Origin: CAYXVJ01 sp050309435
GTDB taxonomy: Bacteria > Bacillota > Clostridia > Saccharofermentanales > Fastidiosipilaceae
NCBI GenBank assembly: GCA_050309435.1
Contig: JBNRMJ010000010.1
Location: forward strand, 1 to 36,296
Direction of reading: 5' to 3'
DNA length: 36,296 bases
The notes under the pieces are model-generated. The model saw only the letters and a list, made by a program, of their open reading frames with translations, searched no databases and was not told where the DNA came from. The position numbers and the translations under genes are program-made. Shown piece after piece: positions 1 through 8,621 of the stretch (the first letter of the stretch is position 1; each line of letters begins with the position of its first letter).

Positions 1-2492
1 TTCGCGATCTTTTGTGCAGCCAGGGCGATAAACATGAAATGCGAAGAACCTCCGCCCAGTACATACTCGACTTGCTGCCAGAGGTAGGGGAACTCGAGCA
101 GTTCCGGAAAATCAGGCCGGATCAGGGCTGTTCCCGATACGACGCCGCCGGGGATGTAGGAATAATCCGCGCGGTTCAAACCGTAGCCGACGGTTGCGGA
201 TCTAGAGCCGATGCCCGAAGCGAAAGAGGACGTGTTCGATCCCGGATGACAACCAAGTATAAAGTTCAAAGCATTAAAGACAAGCTCGGGGCCAAAGATC
301 TCCGGATAAGCCTGATGGAGGAAATAGTACTCGTAACCCAGTTGCTGGATCCCCCAGCCCGCACCCCAGATATGCGGCCGGTAAGGAATGCCGTAAGGTG
401 TTTCCTCGCTTCGACTCCGATAGTTCTCGAGCAGAGCCGGTAATGCCGCTCTAAACAAGCGGGAAAAACTTTCGTCTCCGATCAAAGCTTCTACCCTGGC
501 CATTAACCATCCGATGCGATCCATGGCCTGAACAATAAACTCTTTTTCTTCCAGGAGATACTGTCTGTATTCTTCTTCGGAAGTAGTAAGGAAAAGTTCG
601 ACCGCGGCATGGATTTTCGCTGCTTTACTCTCTTCGGCGGATCGGGTGACGGAGAATATTTCTTTGGCGATCAGGAGGGCATCCTCGCTAAGTGCATCGT
701 TAAAACCCTTTAAAGCACGAGATGCGGCAGCCAGCTGGGCGGCCGTCGTCAACTCGCGCGCGGGATTATCTTCGGTAAAGACCCATCGATCATCGTCGTT
801 TCCGCTGATGCCATCGGTCATCGCCGCACTGTCGCCTAGCATGACATATTGTCTGAGATCAGCACAGATAATACCGCGATAAAGCCTGCCAAGCGCACGG
901 TATGCACCGGCTACCGACAGAACGCCATGTTCGATCTGCTGTTGAATATCATTTTTACCGTCCGGCTGATGTATTTCGCAGACCTTCTTCGTCTGATCGA
1001 TCGTGGTCACATCGTAATGAACACCGAAAGATTCGTAGGCGAGGCTCAGAATATAGAATTCGCCTGCCTGGGATTCAACCCGAAGATCAAAGTCACCCGC
1101 ATCGTGCCAGCCGCCCGCATTCAAGCCCGGGACATGTTCGCCGGGTTTATAGTCGCATAAAGTGGACGGACCTTGATGGTAGCCGTCGATATGATTGTAA
1201 TCAACGGGAGCCATGCGGGCATCATCATCGTGACAGTGTCCGTGCCAGACACGGTACTTTTCGTTTACTCGCATATGACACATCTGAACCGGCAGAAAAT
1301 ACTCCAGGACCGGCTGCCAGACGCCGCGATCGTAGACATCCTCTGAGATTTGGAAAATTGACGATTCGGATCTGCCATAGCGAATCCTGTACAGGCCTTC
1401 TGCCCTCGTGTCGCTGAAATCAAAACGAAGATAGCGATAACGAAGGAAGCGTCCCCACTCTTCTGCTTCTCTGCTGATCACTTCTTCTTCGCCGTTTTCC
1501 GTAATTTTCGTTAAGCGGACTACCTCAGGTACATGATCGCGTTTATCGAGCTCGATGACGGCGACTTTCGGCTGTGCGGGGTGATAGCCGACCTGCGAGC
1601 ACTGGATGACGGGCTTGTAGAGCCAATCTTCGACAACGTTCGGAGTGATGATCCATTCGATGGCATTCTTCGTCTTTTCGGCAGGAACTTCGCTGCCGAG
1701 TACAAACCAGCCGTTATTGTGATTCATGCGACCGTCGTAGAGTTTCAGCTCGCTACCCGTGCTTTCGACCGTTAGACGGTTATAGGGATCGTCCGGACGC
1801 ACGGTAAAGCGGCGGCCCGTGGCATAAGGTTCGGCGATAATATCGTCGGCGATAATCGGATTGTAGCCGTGATTGTCTCCGGACAAACTTTTTATGTCGG
1901 CTCTGGCATCCTCGTCCGAGAAAGCTCCGGTATGGAGATAGTTGGGTTCTTTAGTTAATACGGGACCGTTTGGCTGCATCGGGAAGATCCCTTGTTTCCT
2001 GTCCATGATCCAGGGCTTGCCGAAGAGCGCCGCCGGGAATAGTTCCAGGTTGAAGGATAACTTACCCAGAAATCTCTCGGGAACGGGGCGATCCAGATGG
2101 ACCAGAATACGGATCTTATCGCCCTCTCCCTTGACTTCTACTTGATAGTTGAATTCGAAGTCCGGGTAGATCATCGGGTTAAAACCCTTTAGATGCCGCG
2201 AGCGATCCGGAAATGCCAGCGAAGTGACGATCTTATTTTCGTCGTCTACAAGCTTTCGTTCCAGTTGTTTGGGTACCGGCTGCCACTGACCCGGTGTCTG
2301 TTCGAAGCGAATATCGCCGTTTGTGGCTACCCGATTTCCATGCATAATGATGCTGACGCCGGACTGATGCCCTTCGGGGTATACATCGTCGAAGGCCATA
2401 ACATCGACGCCGCCGTTTCGAAAATAGCCCGACTTACTATCCAAGAGGAATGAATTTTCGGCCGAAATCCGGCAATTTGCTTGATTATCCAT
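1..2492 (-). CDS. Glycoside hydrolase family 9 protein, cytoplasmic type (3' part missing at window edge)
   Basis: An uninterrupted minus-strand frame runs from an ATG at 2492 off the left edge, giving 830 residues without a stop. An AGGAG site sits about 6 bases before the ATG. Residues 1 to about 290 form a beta-rich region I cannot name. A CelD_N-type Ig-like domain begins near Q300-V-G-Y303 and is followed by a GH9 (alpha/alpha)6 domain. That domain shows GGWHDAGDFD with the nucleophile/base aspartates D464 and D467, and near the C-terminus a HPGSNTSSFASG segment, NRADYSYIPGG, and WQQVEYVLGGG with E809 as the probable acid. GH9 enzymes cleave beta-1,4-glucans or related beta-glucosides. 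No signal peptide is visible, so an intracellular oligosaccharide hydrolase is more likely than a secreted cellulase. The substrate is not determined. The domain appears nearly complete, so only a short C-terminus is probably missing. Confidence 0.85.
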   Translation of the reverse strand, partial: MDNQANCRISAENSFLLDSKSGYFRNGGVDVMAFDDVYPEGHQSGVSIIMHGNRVATNGDIRFEQTPGQWQPVPKQLERKLVDDENKIVTSLAFPDRSRHLKGFNPMIYPDFEFNYQVEVKGEGDKIRILVHLDRPVPERFLGKLSFNLELFPAALFGKPWIMDRKQGIFPMQPNGPVLTKEPNYLHTGAFSDEDARADIKSLSGDNHGYNPIIADDIIAEPYATGRRFTVRPDDPYNRLTVESTGSELKLYDGRMNHNNGWFVLGSEVPAEKTKNAIEWIITPNVVEDWLYKPVIQCSQVGYHPAQPKVAVIELDKRDHVPEVVRLTKITENGEEEVISREAEEWGRFLRYRYLRFDFSDTRAEGLYRIRYGRSESSIFQISEDVYDRGVWQPVLEYFLPVQMCHMRVNEKYRVWHGHCHDDDARMAPVDYNHIDGYHQGPSTLCDYKPGEHVPGLNAGGWHDAGDFDLRVESQAGEFYILSLAYESFGVHYDVTTIDQTKKVCEIHQPDGKNDIQQQIEHGVLSVAGAYRALGRLYRGIICADLRQYVMLGDSAAMTDGISGNDDDRWVFTEDNPARELTTAAQLAAASRALKGFNDALSEDALLIAKEIFSVTRSAEESKAAKIHAAVELFLTTSEEEYRQYLLEEKEFIVQAMDRIGWLMARVEALIGDESFSRLFRAALPALLENYRSRSEETPYGIPYRPHIWGAGWGIQQLGYEYYFLHQAYPEIFGPELVFNALNFILGCHPGSNTSSFASGIGSRSATVGYGLNRADYSYIPGGVVSGTALIRPDFPELLEFPYLWQQVEYVLGGGSSHFMFIALAAQKIA

Positions 2493-2521
2493 CACGATCT
2501 CCTGTCTCCTGTTCATTCGCT

Positions 2522-2552
2522 TTGCACCAATATTACGTGATTATGCTAAAAT
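2522..2552 (+). promoter_or_regulatory. Putative extended -10 promoter for the 2611-6031 gene run
   Basis: TGC-TAAAAT at 2544-2552 fits an extended -10 element. A weak -35, TTGCAC, lies at 2522-2527 with a long 19-base spacer. The site is in the 118-base gap between the divergent GH9 and phosphotransferase genes and would give a leader of about 50 bases. The opposite strand of this gap also has AT-rich -10-like words (CATAAT) that could serve GH9. Confidence 0.4.
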
Positions 2553-2610
2553 ATGCCATGATTCTACCAAGATCTATTCGTATTTTATGTGCTGATTGAG
2601 GAAATCCGTA

Positions 2611-3519
2611 ATGAGCAAGATGCATTCCCATGAGCTGGCGATCGACCTCTCATTGGCCAAGGAACTGATCCGCAAGCAATTTCCCGAGTACGCCGGCCTT
2701 GACATCGCTCCGGTAGACTCAATCGGAACCGTCAATAAAATATTCAAGCTTGGCAGCGACAAGCATATTCGTTTGCCGAGACTTCCCGGCGGAAAGGATA
2801 TCGAAAAAGAGTGGACCTGGCTGCCGATGCTTCTGCCGCAGCTGCCGCTTCGCATTCCGGCCCCGGTCGCTTTGGGAAAAGCCTGCGCTTTATACCCCGA
2901 ACAGTGGGCGATATACGACTGGATCGAAGGCAGCGAGTATTCCGATGAGAGTTTGGCAGATGAGGAAAAAGCCGCGCATGATCTGGCGGTTTTCGTTAAT
3001 AAGCTGCACGCCATTGATATTCCGCCCGAAGCTCCACGCGCCGGAAGACGTCCTCTGCCCGAATTACATCAAGTAACACTCGATGCCATTGATGAAATCA
3101 AGGATCTCGCTCAAAGAGACGAGATCATATCCATCTGGAAGGAAGATTGTAAAGCGGCAGCATGGGACGGGCGTCCCGTTTGGATACATGCCGATCTCTT
3201 GAGATCCAATCTCCTGCTGCAGGACGGACATCTGCACGCCATTCTGGATTTCGGGTCCGCAGGCATCGGCGATCCTGCCTTCGATTTAATTCCTGCCTGG
3301 GCGGTTTTTAATGCCCGAGGTCGCGAAGCATATCAAAACGCCGTTATGGCAGACTGCGATACATGGCGACGGGCACGAGCTTACGCCCTGCACCAGGCAC
3401 TCTTGATCATTCCATATTACGAGAAGACAAATCCGCATTTTGTTAGCATGGCGAAACGAACCGTAAACGAGATACTAAGCGATAATTATCAATCCGGAGG
3501 TCCGACATGCAGATCATAA
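2611..3519 (+). CDS. Aminoglycoside phosphotransferase (APH) family kinase
   Basis: The 302-residue product has the APH/choline-kinase fold (PF01636). The catalytic loop WIHADLLRSN carries H193, D195 and N200. The Mg-binding motif ILDFGSAGIGDPAFDL has D213. The loop reads HAD where many APH enzymes read HGD. The family transfers phosphate from ATP to hydroxyls of aminoglycosides, macrolides or small metabolites, and this member's substrate is unknown. ATG 2611 is preferred because GAGGA at 2598-2602 is 8 bases upstream. A TTG at 2596 is in frame but overlaps that ribosome site. Its 3' end overlaps the acetyltransferase gene by 13 bases, so the two are translated together. Confidence 0.85.
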   Translation: MSKMHSHELAIDLSLAKELIRKQFPEYAGLDIAPVDSIGTVNKIFKLGSDKHIRLPRLPGGKDIEKEWTWLPMLLPQLPLRIPAPVALGKACALYPEQWAIYDWIEGSEYSDESLADEEKAAHDLAVFVNKLHAIDIPPEAPRAGRRPLPELHQVTLDAIDEIKDLAQRDEIISIWKEDCKAAAWDGRPVWIHADLLRSNLLLQDGHLHAILDFGSAGIGDPAFDLIPAWAVFNARGREAYQNAVMADCDTWRRARAYALHQALLIIPYYEKTNPHFVSMAKRTVNEILSDNYQSGGPTCRS

Positions 3520-4052
3520 ACATGACAGAGCTAAACGAATTGCAGCTCGAAGAAGCAGCCGTCATTTTGACAACAAGCATTCCGCAGGGCTGGCCGAGCA
3601 TGAAGGAGGCTTGTGAAGAAATCCGAGAACGTCTGATTCCCGAAAACTGTCTTCTGGCAGCCGTCGAAGACGAAACGGTTCTGGGCTGGGGAGGTATTCT
3701 CGCACCGATGTACGACGGAAGAGTGTTTGAACTTCACCCTTTGGCCGTGAGAAACGACCGACGTAATCAAGGGATCGGACGGGCAATCGTAACGGCGCTT
3801 GAGGATCAGGCCCGAAGCCGGGGTGGTCTGACAATGTTTCTGGGAGCCGATGACGAGTCCGAAGACGGCGAAACATCACTGGCCGATGTCGATCTGTACG
3901 AGGATTTAGGCTTAAAATTCCAGAACTTCGAACCAGGCACGCATCAGTCCGGCTTTTACTTAAAACTGGATTACAAACTTGTCGGTGTCATCCCGGATGC
4001 CAACGGCATCGGCAGACCGGACATCTTTATGGCGAAACGTTTAAGCAGATAG
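3507..4052 (+). CDS. GNAT N-acetyltransferase, AAC(6')-type
   Basis: The 181-residue protein has the GNAT acetyl-CoA pyrophosphate loop R85-R-N-Q-G-I-G-R-A93 preceded by the strand FELHPLAV. The C-terminal block GFYLKLDYKLVG followed by PDANGIGRPDIFMAKRL is typical of the AAC(6')-I-like group that acetylates the 6'-amine of aminoglycosides. GGAGG precedes the ATG, inside the end of the phosphotransferase gene. The pairing of an APH-like and an AAC(6')-like enzyme suggests drug or amino-sugar modification. That activity is inferred from family resemblance, and chromosomal members may have metabolic substrates. Confidence 0.82.
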   Translation: MQIINMTELNELQLEEAAVILTTSIPQGWPSMKEACEEIRERLIPENCLLAAVEDETVLGWGGILAPMYDGRVFELHPLAVRNDRRNQGIGRAIVTALEDQARSRGGLTMFLGADDESEDGETSLADVDLYEDLGLKFQNFEPGTHQSGFYLKLDYKLVGVIPDANGIGRPDIFMAKRLSR

Positions 4053-4078
4053 AAACTGTTTATCTTCAAGGAGGAAAA

Positions 4079-4690
4079 ATGAAAGAAGTAAAACGTTCCA
4101 TCGACTGGAGCGAAGGCAGGTGGACTAACGAGCCGCTTGATGCGAAAAGCGAAAACGGGCATCTCATCGTCAAAGCCGCGAAGGGCAGTGACTATTGGCA
4201 AAAGACGGTCTACGGTTTCGAACATGACAGCGGTCACGCACTGCTGGCTCCCTGGCCTGCCGAATGTGCGATGGAAGTGACGCTGCGCCTGGATCAATTC
4301 AGCAATTTATTCGACCAGGCCGGTCTGATGCTCTGGCGCAGCCCCGTCCAATGGATCAAGACAGGCGTCGAATTCAGCGATGGAATTTTGTGTATCGGCG
4401 CTGTGGTGACCGACGACTATTCCGACTGGTCGCTCTTCCCTGTTCCGGTAGATTGGCTCGGCGGCGAACTGACCTTAAGGGCCTCGCTTCTAAACGATGG
4501 CGTCATTATTCGTGCCAAAACTAAAAAGACTTCCTGGCAGACAATCCGCGTGGCCCGCTTCCCCTACCGAGAAGATATCAAGGCCGGTCCTCATCTGGCG
4601 GCGCCAAGCGAAGAAGGATTCCGGGCGATCTTCACGAAGTGGGAACTGACGGATCTTGACACAGATATCCACATAGATCCCCCGTTATAA
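4079..4690 (+). CDS. DUF1349 family protein (concanavalin A-like fold)
   Basis: The 203-residue protein resembles the DUF1349 family, predicted beta-sandwich proteins of the ConA-like lectin/glucanase superfamily. Supporting stretches are FDQAGLMLWRSPVQWIKTGVEF near residues 77-98, YSDWSLFPVP, and the C-terminal EEGFRAIFTKWEL. No signal peptide or membrane segment is present, so it acts in the cytoplasm. The family has no firmly established function, though carbohydrate binding is plausible. AAGGAGGAAAA immediately precedes the ATG. The gene starts 26 bases after the acetyltransferase stop, consistent with the same transcript. Confidence 0.75.
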   Translation: MKEVKRSIDWSEGRWTNEPLDAKSENGHLIVKAAKGSDYWQKTVYGFEHDSGHALLAPWPAECAMEVTLRLDQFSNLFDQAGLMLWRSPVQWIKTGVEFSDGILCIGAVVTDDYSDWSLFPVPVDWLGGELTLRASLLNDGVIIRAKTKKTSWQTIRVARFPYREDIKAGPHLAAPSEEGFRAIFTKWELTDLDTDIHIDPPL

Positions 4691-4742
4691 ACATTGATTA
4701 CGAAACAAATTTCGAAACCCGGGTAAAATGAAGGAGATAAAC

Positions 4743-5414
4743 ATGACGGAAGAAGAAAAGATCTTTAGCGGACAGTTATATGCACCTGGAGCCAACGAGC
4801 TTCGGGCCATAAAACTAAAATGCCATAACCTCTGTACGGAGTACAATCAGACCTTCGAAGACGAGACGGAGAAAAGAGCGGCTCTGGTCAAAGAAATATT
4901 CGCAAAATTCGGTGAAAGAAGTTTCATCCAGGGTCCGATGTATATTCACTACGGAACTCACACGAAGATCGGTAATCGCTTTTTCGGAAACTTCAATTTA
5001 ACCATTCAGGACGATACACATGTGGAGATCGGCGACGATTGCAGCTTCGGTCCGAATGTTACTCTGGTCACGCCGATTCATCCCATGTTGCCCGACGAGC
5101 GTCTGCTGATCGAGGATAAAGACGGCAATAAACTGCGCATGTGCTATGCCAAACCCATCAAGATCGGAAATAACTGCTGGTTCGGTGCCAATGTCGTGGT
5201 CTGCCCCGGCGTCACAATTGGTGACAACTGCGTCATCGGTGCCGGCAGTGTCGTAGTAAAAGACATCCCCGCCAACAGCTTCGCAGCGGGAAATCCCTGT
5301 CGCGTCATCCGTGAAATCACGGAAAAAGACAGCATGAAATATAAACCCGATATTCTGGCAAATAACCGGGTTATCGAAAACCAGCACGAACATTACCGAT
5401 CCCGTCCACGGTAA
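4743..5414 (+). CDS. Sugar O-acetyltransferase (maltose/galactoside acetyltransferase type)
   Basis: The 223-residue protein is a left-handed beta-helix hexapeptide-repeat acetyltransferase of the Maa/LacA group. It has an N-terminal Mac domain (MTEEEKIFSGQLYAPGANEL) and then repeats such as IGNNCWFGANVVVCPGVTIG and DNCVIGAGSVVVKDIPANS. The catalytic histidine lies in VTLVTPIHPM, and AAGNPCRVIREI ends the core. These enzymes move acetyl from acetyl-CoA to sugar hydroxyls, usually non-metabolised sugars. An upstream in-frame ATG at 4728 exists, but AAGGAG at 4731-4736 would lie inside it, so ATG 4743 is the better start. Length is slightly above the usual 185-205 because of a charged tail. Confidence 0.9.
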   Translation: MTEEEKIFSGQLYAPGANELRAIKLKCHNLCTEYNQTFEDETEKRAALVKEIFAKFGERSFIQGPMYIHYGTHTKIGNRFFGNFNLTIQDDTHVEIGDDCSFGPNVTLVTPIHPMLPDERLLIEDKDGNKLRMCYAKPIKIGNNCWFGANVVVCPGVTIGDNCVIGAGSVVVKDIPANSFAAGNPCRVIREITEKDSMKYKPDILANNRVIENQHEHYRSRPR

Positions 5415-5428
5415 GGGAGAGTAAGATC

Positions 5429-6031
5429 ATGAGAAAAATAATCGTCCTTAGCTTCATAAGTCTTGATGGAGTGATGCAGGCACCCGGCGGTCCGAACGAA
5501 GATATCTCGGGATCATTCAATTTCGGCGGCTGGTCTGTCCCGTATTGGGACGATACCCTGGCCGAAGTCATGGAAGAGCAAATGGGTCGTCCTTTTGACT
5601 TGTTACTGGGCCGTAAAACTTACGATATTTTCGCAGCAAGCTGGCCTCTCATGGATCCCTCGAATCCCATTAACAGTACTAACAAATATGTGCTTACGAC
5701 TCATCCGTTACCGGAAGAAACAGAAGTTTGGAGAAACAGTTACCGGCTTAACGGCGATATCGTTTCTCAAATCCGCGGTCTGAAAACGGAAGAAGGTGCC
5801 GATATACAGGTTCACGGGAGCAGCGAGTTGATTCAAACTTTACTGCGTCATGATCTCGTGGATGAATTATGGCTGAAAATTTACCCTGTCACACTCGGCA
5901 GAGGAAAACGACTTTTTGGCGATGGCACTCAAGCGAAAAGCTTCAAGCTCAGCAGTAGCAGAGTATCTTCCCGGGGAGTCATCATTGCTTCTTATATCCG
6001 AGACGGCGAAGTTCAAACATCATCTTTTTGA
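5429..6031 (+). CDS. RibD_C / dihydrofolate-reductase-like oxidoreductase
   Basis: The 200-residue protein matches the YwjB/YyaP-like group of the RibD C-terminal domain (DHFR fold). The N-terminus is MRKIIVLSFISLDGVMQAPGG. LLGRKTYDIFAASWP lies near residues 58-72, and the NADPH-binding-like strand IQVHGSSELIQTLL precedes DELWLKIYPVTLGRGKRLF. Such proteins are predicted NADPH-dependent reductases whose substrates are mostly unknown. GGGAG precedes the ATG and only 14 bases separate it from the acetyltransferase gene. A hairpin 75 bases downstream probably ends the transcript. Confidence 0.85.
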   Translation: MRKIIVLSFISLDGVMQAPGGPNEDISGSFNFGGWSVPYWDDTLAEVMEEQMGRPFDLLLGRKTYDIFAASWPLMDPSNPINSTNKYVLTTHPLPEETEVWRNSYRLNGDIVSQIRGLKTEEGADIQVHGSSELIQTLLRHDLVDELWLKIYPVTLGRGKRLFGDGTQAKSFKLSSSRVSSRGVIIASYIRDGEVQTSSF

Positions 6032-6105
6032 TGATCGGTTAACACAGCCAATTTGCTCGGATTAACATAGAATCAGATCCGTTAAATTTCGATCAAAAAT
6101 CCCAA

Positions 6106-6139
6106 AATAGCCGGTGGAAATTCATTTTCACTGGCTATT
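6106..6139 (+). terminator. Hairpin after the RibD_C-like gene
   Basis: AATAGCCGGTG (6106-6116) pairs with CACTGGCTATT (6129-6139), an 11-bp stem with one G-U pair and a 12-base loop. The T-tract is weak, so termination strength is uncertain. The position at the end of a five-gene run supports the call. Confidence 0.6.
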
Positions 6140-6217
6140 ATTGTGTCCGGAGATCGACATACTTCCTAATTATATACTGATAGATACATTCGTAAACCTT
6201 TGCACGTATACGAAGCC

Positions 6218-6246
6218 TTGAAATTTTTACATTTTTATGTTACATT
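6218..6246 (+). promoter_or_regulatory. Putative sigma-A promoter for the EamA-codA operon
   Basis: TTGAAA (6218-6223) and TACATT (6241-6246) are separated by 17 bases, 48 bases before the EamA start at 6294. Just upstream, TTCGTA (6189-6194) and TACGAA (6209-6214) form an inverted repeat 20 bp centre to centre that could be a regulator site. The rest of the 6140-6217 gap is AT-rich, and I see no riboswitch-like structure there. Confidence 0.5.
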
Positions 6247-6293
6247 ATTTACACGTTTTCAAAACTGAATATTTTCTTCGGAGGTGCTTAGGT

Positions 6294-7238
6294 ATGGAGA
6301 AAAGAAGATCACTGCAGGCATATCTTCTGATTTTCTTGTCCGGTTGTTTATGGGGACTCGGCGGTTATCTTGTGACTCAAATGACGCAGATGGGGGTCTC
6401 TTCATTGATGACCGCATTTAGCGGACATTTTTTCACGTTGATTCCTTTGCTCGTGATTATTGTTCTTAAAAATGGCATAAAGGGACTCAAAATTTCTAAA
6501 AAAGGTTTATTGGTCAGTATCATAATGGGAGCGTTGACCAAAGGTATCTTTAAACTGGCCAACGATAGTTCGGTGGCGCTGGTCGGAGTTGCTTCGGCAT
6601 CGATCCTGATGTATCTGGCACCGATCTTTACCGCAATGATGTCCATGATCTTTTTCAAGGAAAAATTACGTGCGTATCAGCATTTTGCTTTATTACTGAA
6701 TTTACTGGGTTGTATATTAATGGTTACCCGTGGCAACTTCGCTGACTTGAATCTCTCCGGTTTGGGTCTGATCTTCGGTGTGACATCGGCTTTTCTTTAT
6801 GCGCTCTACACCATCCTGGGTAAGGTCTCCATGAGCGACGATGATCCCGTTACCATGACCTTTTACATGCTGCTCTTCAGCGCTGTCACGATGAGCTTCT
6901 TCGCCAAACCCTGGCAGCAGCTTGACCTCTTCATGAGCGGTAATTTCCTCTTCTGGGCAATTATCAATTCGCTGGTAACCGGCTTACTGGCCAATATGCT
7001 CTTCTTGTCAGGTTTATCCATGGGCGTCGAAGCATCAAAAGTGACGATTATCACTTCGGTCGAAGTCATCGTAGCAGCCCTGACCGGCGTCTTCTTGCTC
7101 AAAGAGTACATCAACACGATTGGTATGCTCGGCATTGTTATTATGATCGCTTCGATCGTTCTGATGAACATCACGATTCCAACGAAGGAAACAATCGCGG
7201 CAGAAGACGAAGTCTTAGGCACACAAGAATCCAAGTAA
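6294..7238 (+). CDS. DMT superfamily (EamA) permease
   Basis: The 314-residue protein is almost entirely hydrophobic, with about ten transmembrane helices in two EamA halves. The first half starts at FLSGCLWGLGGYLV. The second starts at LIFGVTSAFLYALYTILGK, and the C-terminal half-repeat ends in GVFLLKEYINTIGMLGIVIMI. EamA proteins export or import amino acids, nucleobases or other metabolites. GGAGGTG at 6280-6286 fixes ATG 6294 as the start, and an in-frame ATG at 6237 lacks a ribosome site and lies in the promoter. The gene ends 45 bases before the cytosine deaminase-like gene, so the permease may carry that enzyme's substrate or product (inference). Confidence 0.85.
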   Translation: MEKRRSLQAYLLIFLSGCLWGLGGYLVTQMTQMGVSSLMTAFSGHFFTLIPLLVIIVLKNGIKGLKISKKGLLVSIIMGALTKGIFKLANDSSVALVGVASASILMYLAPIFTAMMSMIFFKEKLRAYQHFALLLNLLGCILMVTRGNFADLNLSGLGLIFGVTSAFLYALYTILGKVSMSDDDPVTMTFYMLLFSAVTMSFFAKPWQQLDLFMSGNFLFWAIINSLVTGLLANMLFLSGLSMGVEASKVTIITSVEVIVAALTGVFLLKEYINTIGMLGIVIMIASIVLMNITIPTKETIAAEDEVLGTQESK

Positions 7239-7283
7239 AACTAAGAACAGCAAAAGCAGAATCAACGTAATAGAGAGGATACT

Positions 7284-8528
7284 ATGAAAAAATTCACGAA
7301 CGCAGTTATCTACGGGCAGGCAGATGCCAACGAAATTCTGGTCGAAAATGGTGTTATCAAGGCCATCGGCCGCGATCTGGCCCCGGCTGACGAAGTCATC
7401 GATCTGGATGGTAAGCTGGTTACAGCGCCTTATGTCGATCCCCACCTCCATCTGGACTATGTCTATACCCTTTCCGAGCTGGGCCGCGACGGCGCCGGTT
7501 CCGGTACCTTGTTCGAAGCCATCGAGCTGTGGCCCCGCTTCAAGGAAACACTGACGGTTGAAGGCGTCAAACAACTGGCTATGAAGGGAATCAGAGACGA
7601 AGTCTCGCAGGGTGTTCAGCACATTCGCACCCATATCGACGTCACCGATCCGAAGTTTACCGGTCTCAAAGCCATGCTCGAATTAAGAGAAGAACTCAAA
7701 AACATCGTCGAGATCCAGATTGTAGCTTTCCCTCAGCAGGGCATGTACACATACAAAGGCGGCCGCGACCTGGTCGAAGAAGCCCTCAAGATGGGTGCCG
7801 ATGTCGTCGGCGGTATTCCCCACTACGAACCCGCCAGAGAGTTTGGCGAGCAGTCGGTTCGGGATACGGTTAACATGGCTATGAAGTACAACAAACTCAT
7901 CGACGTGCACTGCGACGAGACCGACGACCCTCATTCCAGATTCGTCGAACTTTTAAACGCACTCGTACTGATGGAAGATTACGGCGTGAAAACAACCGCC
8001 AGCCACACCTGCTCCTTTGGTTCCGCGGATAATTCCTATGCTTACCGCATGCTTGATCTCTTCAAGAAGAGTAAAATGAACTTCATTTCTCCGCCGACCG
8101 AAAACGCCTACCTGCAGGGCCGCCAGGATACCTATCCGAAGCGCCGCGGTCTGACACGCGTCAAGGAATTCATCGAGCACGGCATTAATGTGGCTTTCGC
8201 CCAGGATTCGATCAACGACCCCTGGTATCCGATGGGTAACGGCAACATGATGAATATTCTGGATAACGGTATTCATCTGGCGCAGATCATGTCGCCGGCC
8301 GATATCGAAAAAAACCTGGATTTGATCACCATCAACGGTGCCCGCTGCCTTGACATCGAGGACCGCTACGGCCTTGACGCGGGTAAAGATGCCAACTTCA
8401 TCGTCCTCGACGGCGACAGCCCTTTTGACGTCATCAGAAACCGCGCTTCGGTTCTGGCTTCCGTCAGAAAAGGCGAATATCTCTTCAAACGTCAGCCCGT
8501 CGCTTACGATGTCGAGCTCAAGCTATAA
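7284..8528 (+). CDS. codA: Cytosine deaminase-like amidohydrolase (CodA family)
   Basis: The 414-residue protein aligns along its length with E. coli CodA from memory of that sequence. Metal ligands are present: H54 and H56 (DPHLHLD), H209 (DVHCDE, with catalytic E212), H241 (ASHT as active-site His) and D308. The substrate glutamine is Q151 (FPQQG), and QGRQDTYPKRRG and DPWYPMGNGNM are conserved. CodA hydrolyses cytosine to uracil and ammonia. The segment after the metal aspartate reads D308-S-I-N311 where E. coli has D313-D-V-F316, so the pocket differs and the true substrate may be a modified cytosine or another cyclic amidine. AGAGGA precedes the ATG, and a strong terminator follows. Confidence 0.82.
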   Translation: MKKFTNAVIYGQADANEILVENGVIKAIGRDLAPADEVIDLDGKLVTAPYVDPHLHLDYVYTLSELGRDGAGSGTLFEAIELWPRFKETLTVEGVKQLAMKGIRDEVSQGVQHIRTHIDVTDPKFTGLKAMLELREELKNIVEIQIVAFPQQGMYTYKGGRDLVEEALKMGADVVGGIPHYEPAREFGEQSVRDTVNMAMKYNKLIDVHCDETDDPHSRFVELLNALVLMEDYGVKTTASHTCSFGSADNSYAYRMLDLFKKSKMNFISPPTENAYLQGRQDTYPKRRGLTRVKEFIEHGINVAFAQDSINDPWYPMGNGNMMNILDNGIHLAQIMSPADIEKNLDLITINGARCLDIEDRYGLDAGKDANFIVLDGDSPFDVIRNRASVLASVRKGEYLFKRQPVAYDVELKL

Positions 8529-8561
8529 GTAAGTAAGAATTCGATTCCTGTTTACTATCAT

Positions 8562-8590
8562 AATCCACCGGTACTTACCGGTGGATTTTA
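8562..8590 (+). terminator. Rho-independent terminator after codA-like gene
   Basis: AATCCACCGGTA (8562-8573) is followed by its perfect inverse TACCGGTGGATT (8576-8587) and then TTATTATTG. The tight, GC-rich stem plus T-rich tail is a good intrinsic terminator. It lies only about 35 bases before the next gene. Confidence 0.85.
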
Positions 8591-8621
8591 TTATTGTTAT
8601 GATGGTTTCGGGAGGTGCAAA

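Noticed and set aside
849..1417. Open frames on the plus strand across 1-2450, including 849-1160 and 902-1417
   Set aside because: They lie antisense to the continuous GH9 frame, have no ribosome sites and show no family motifs.
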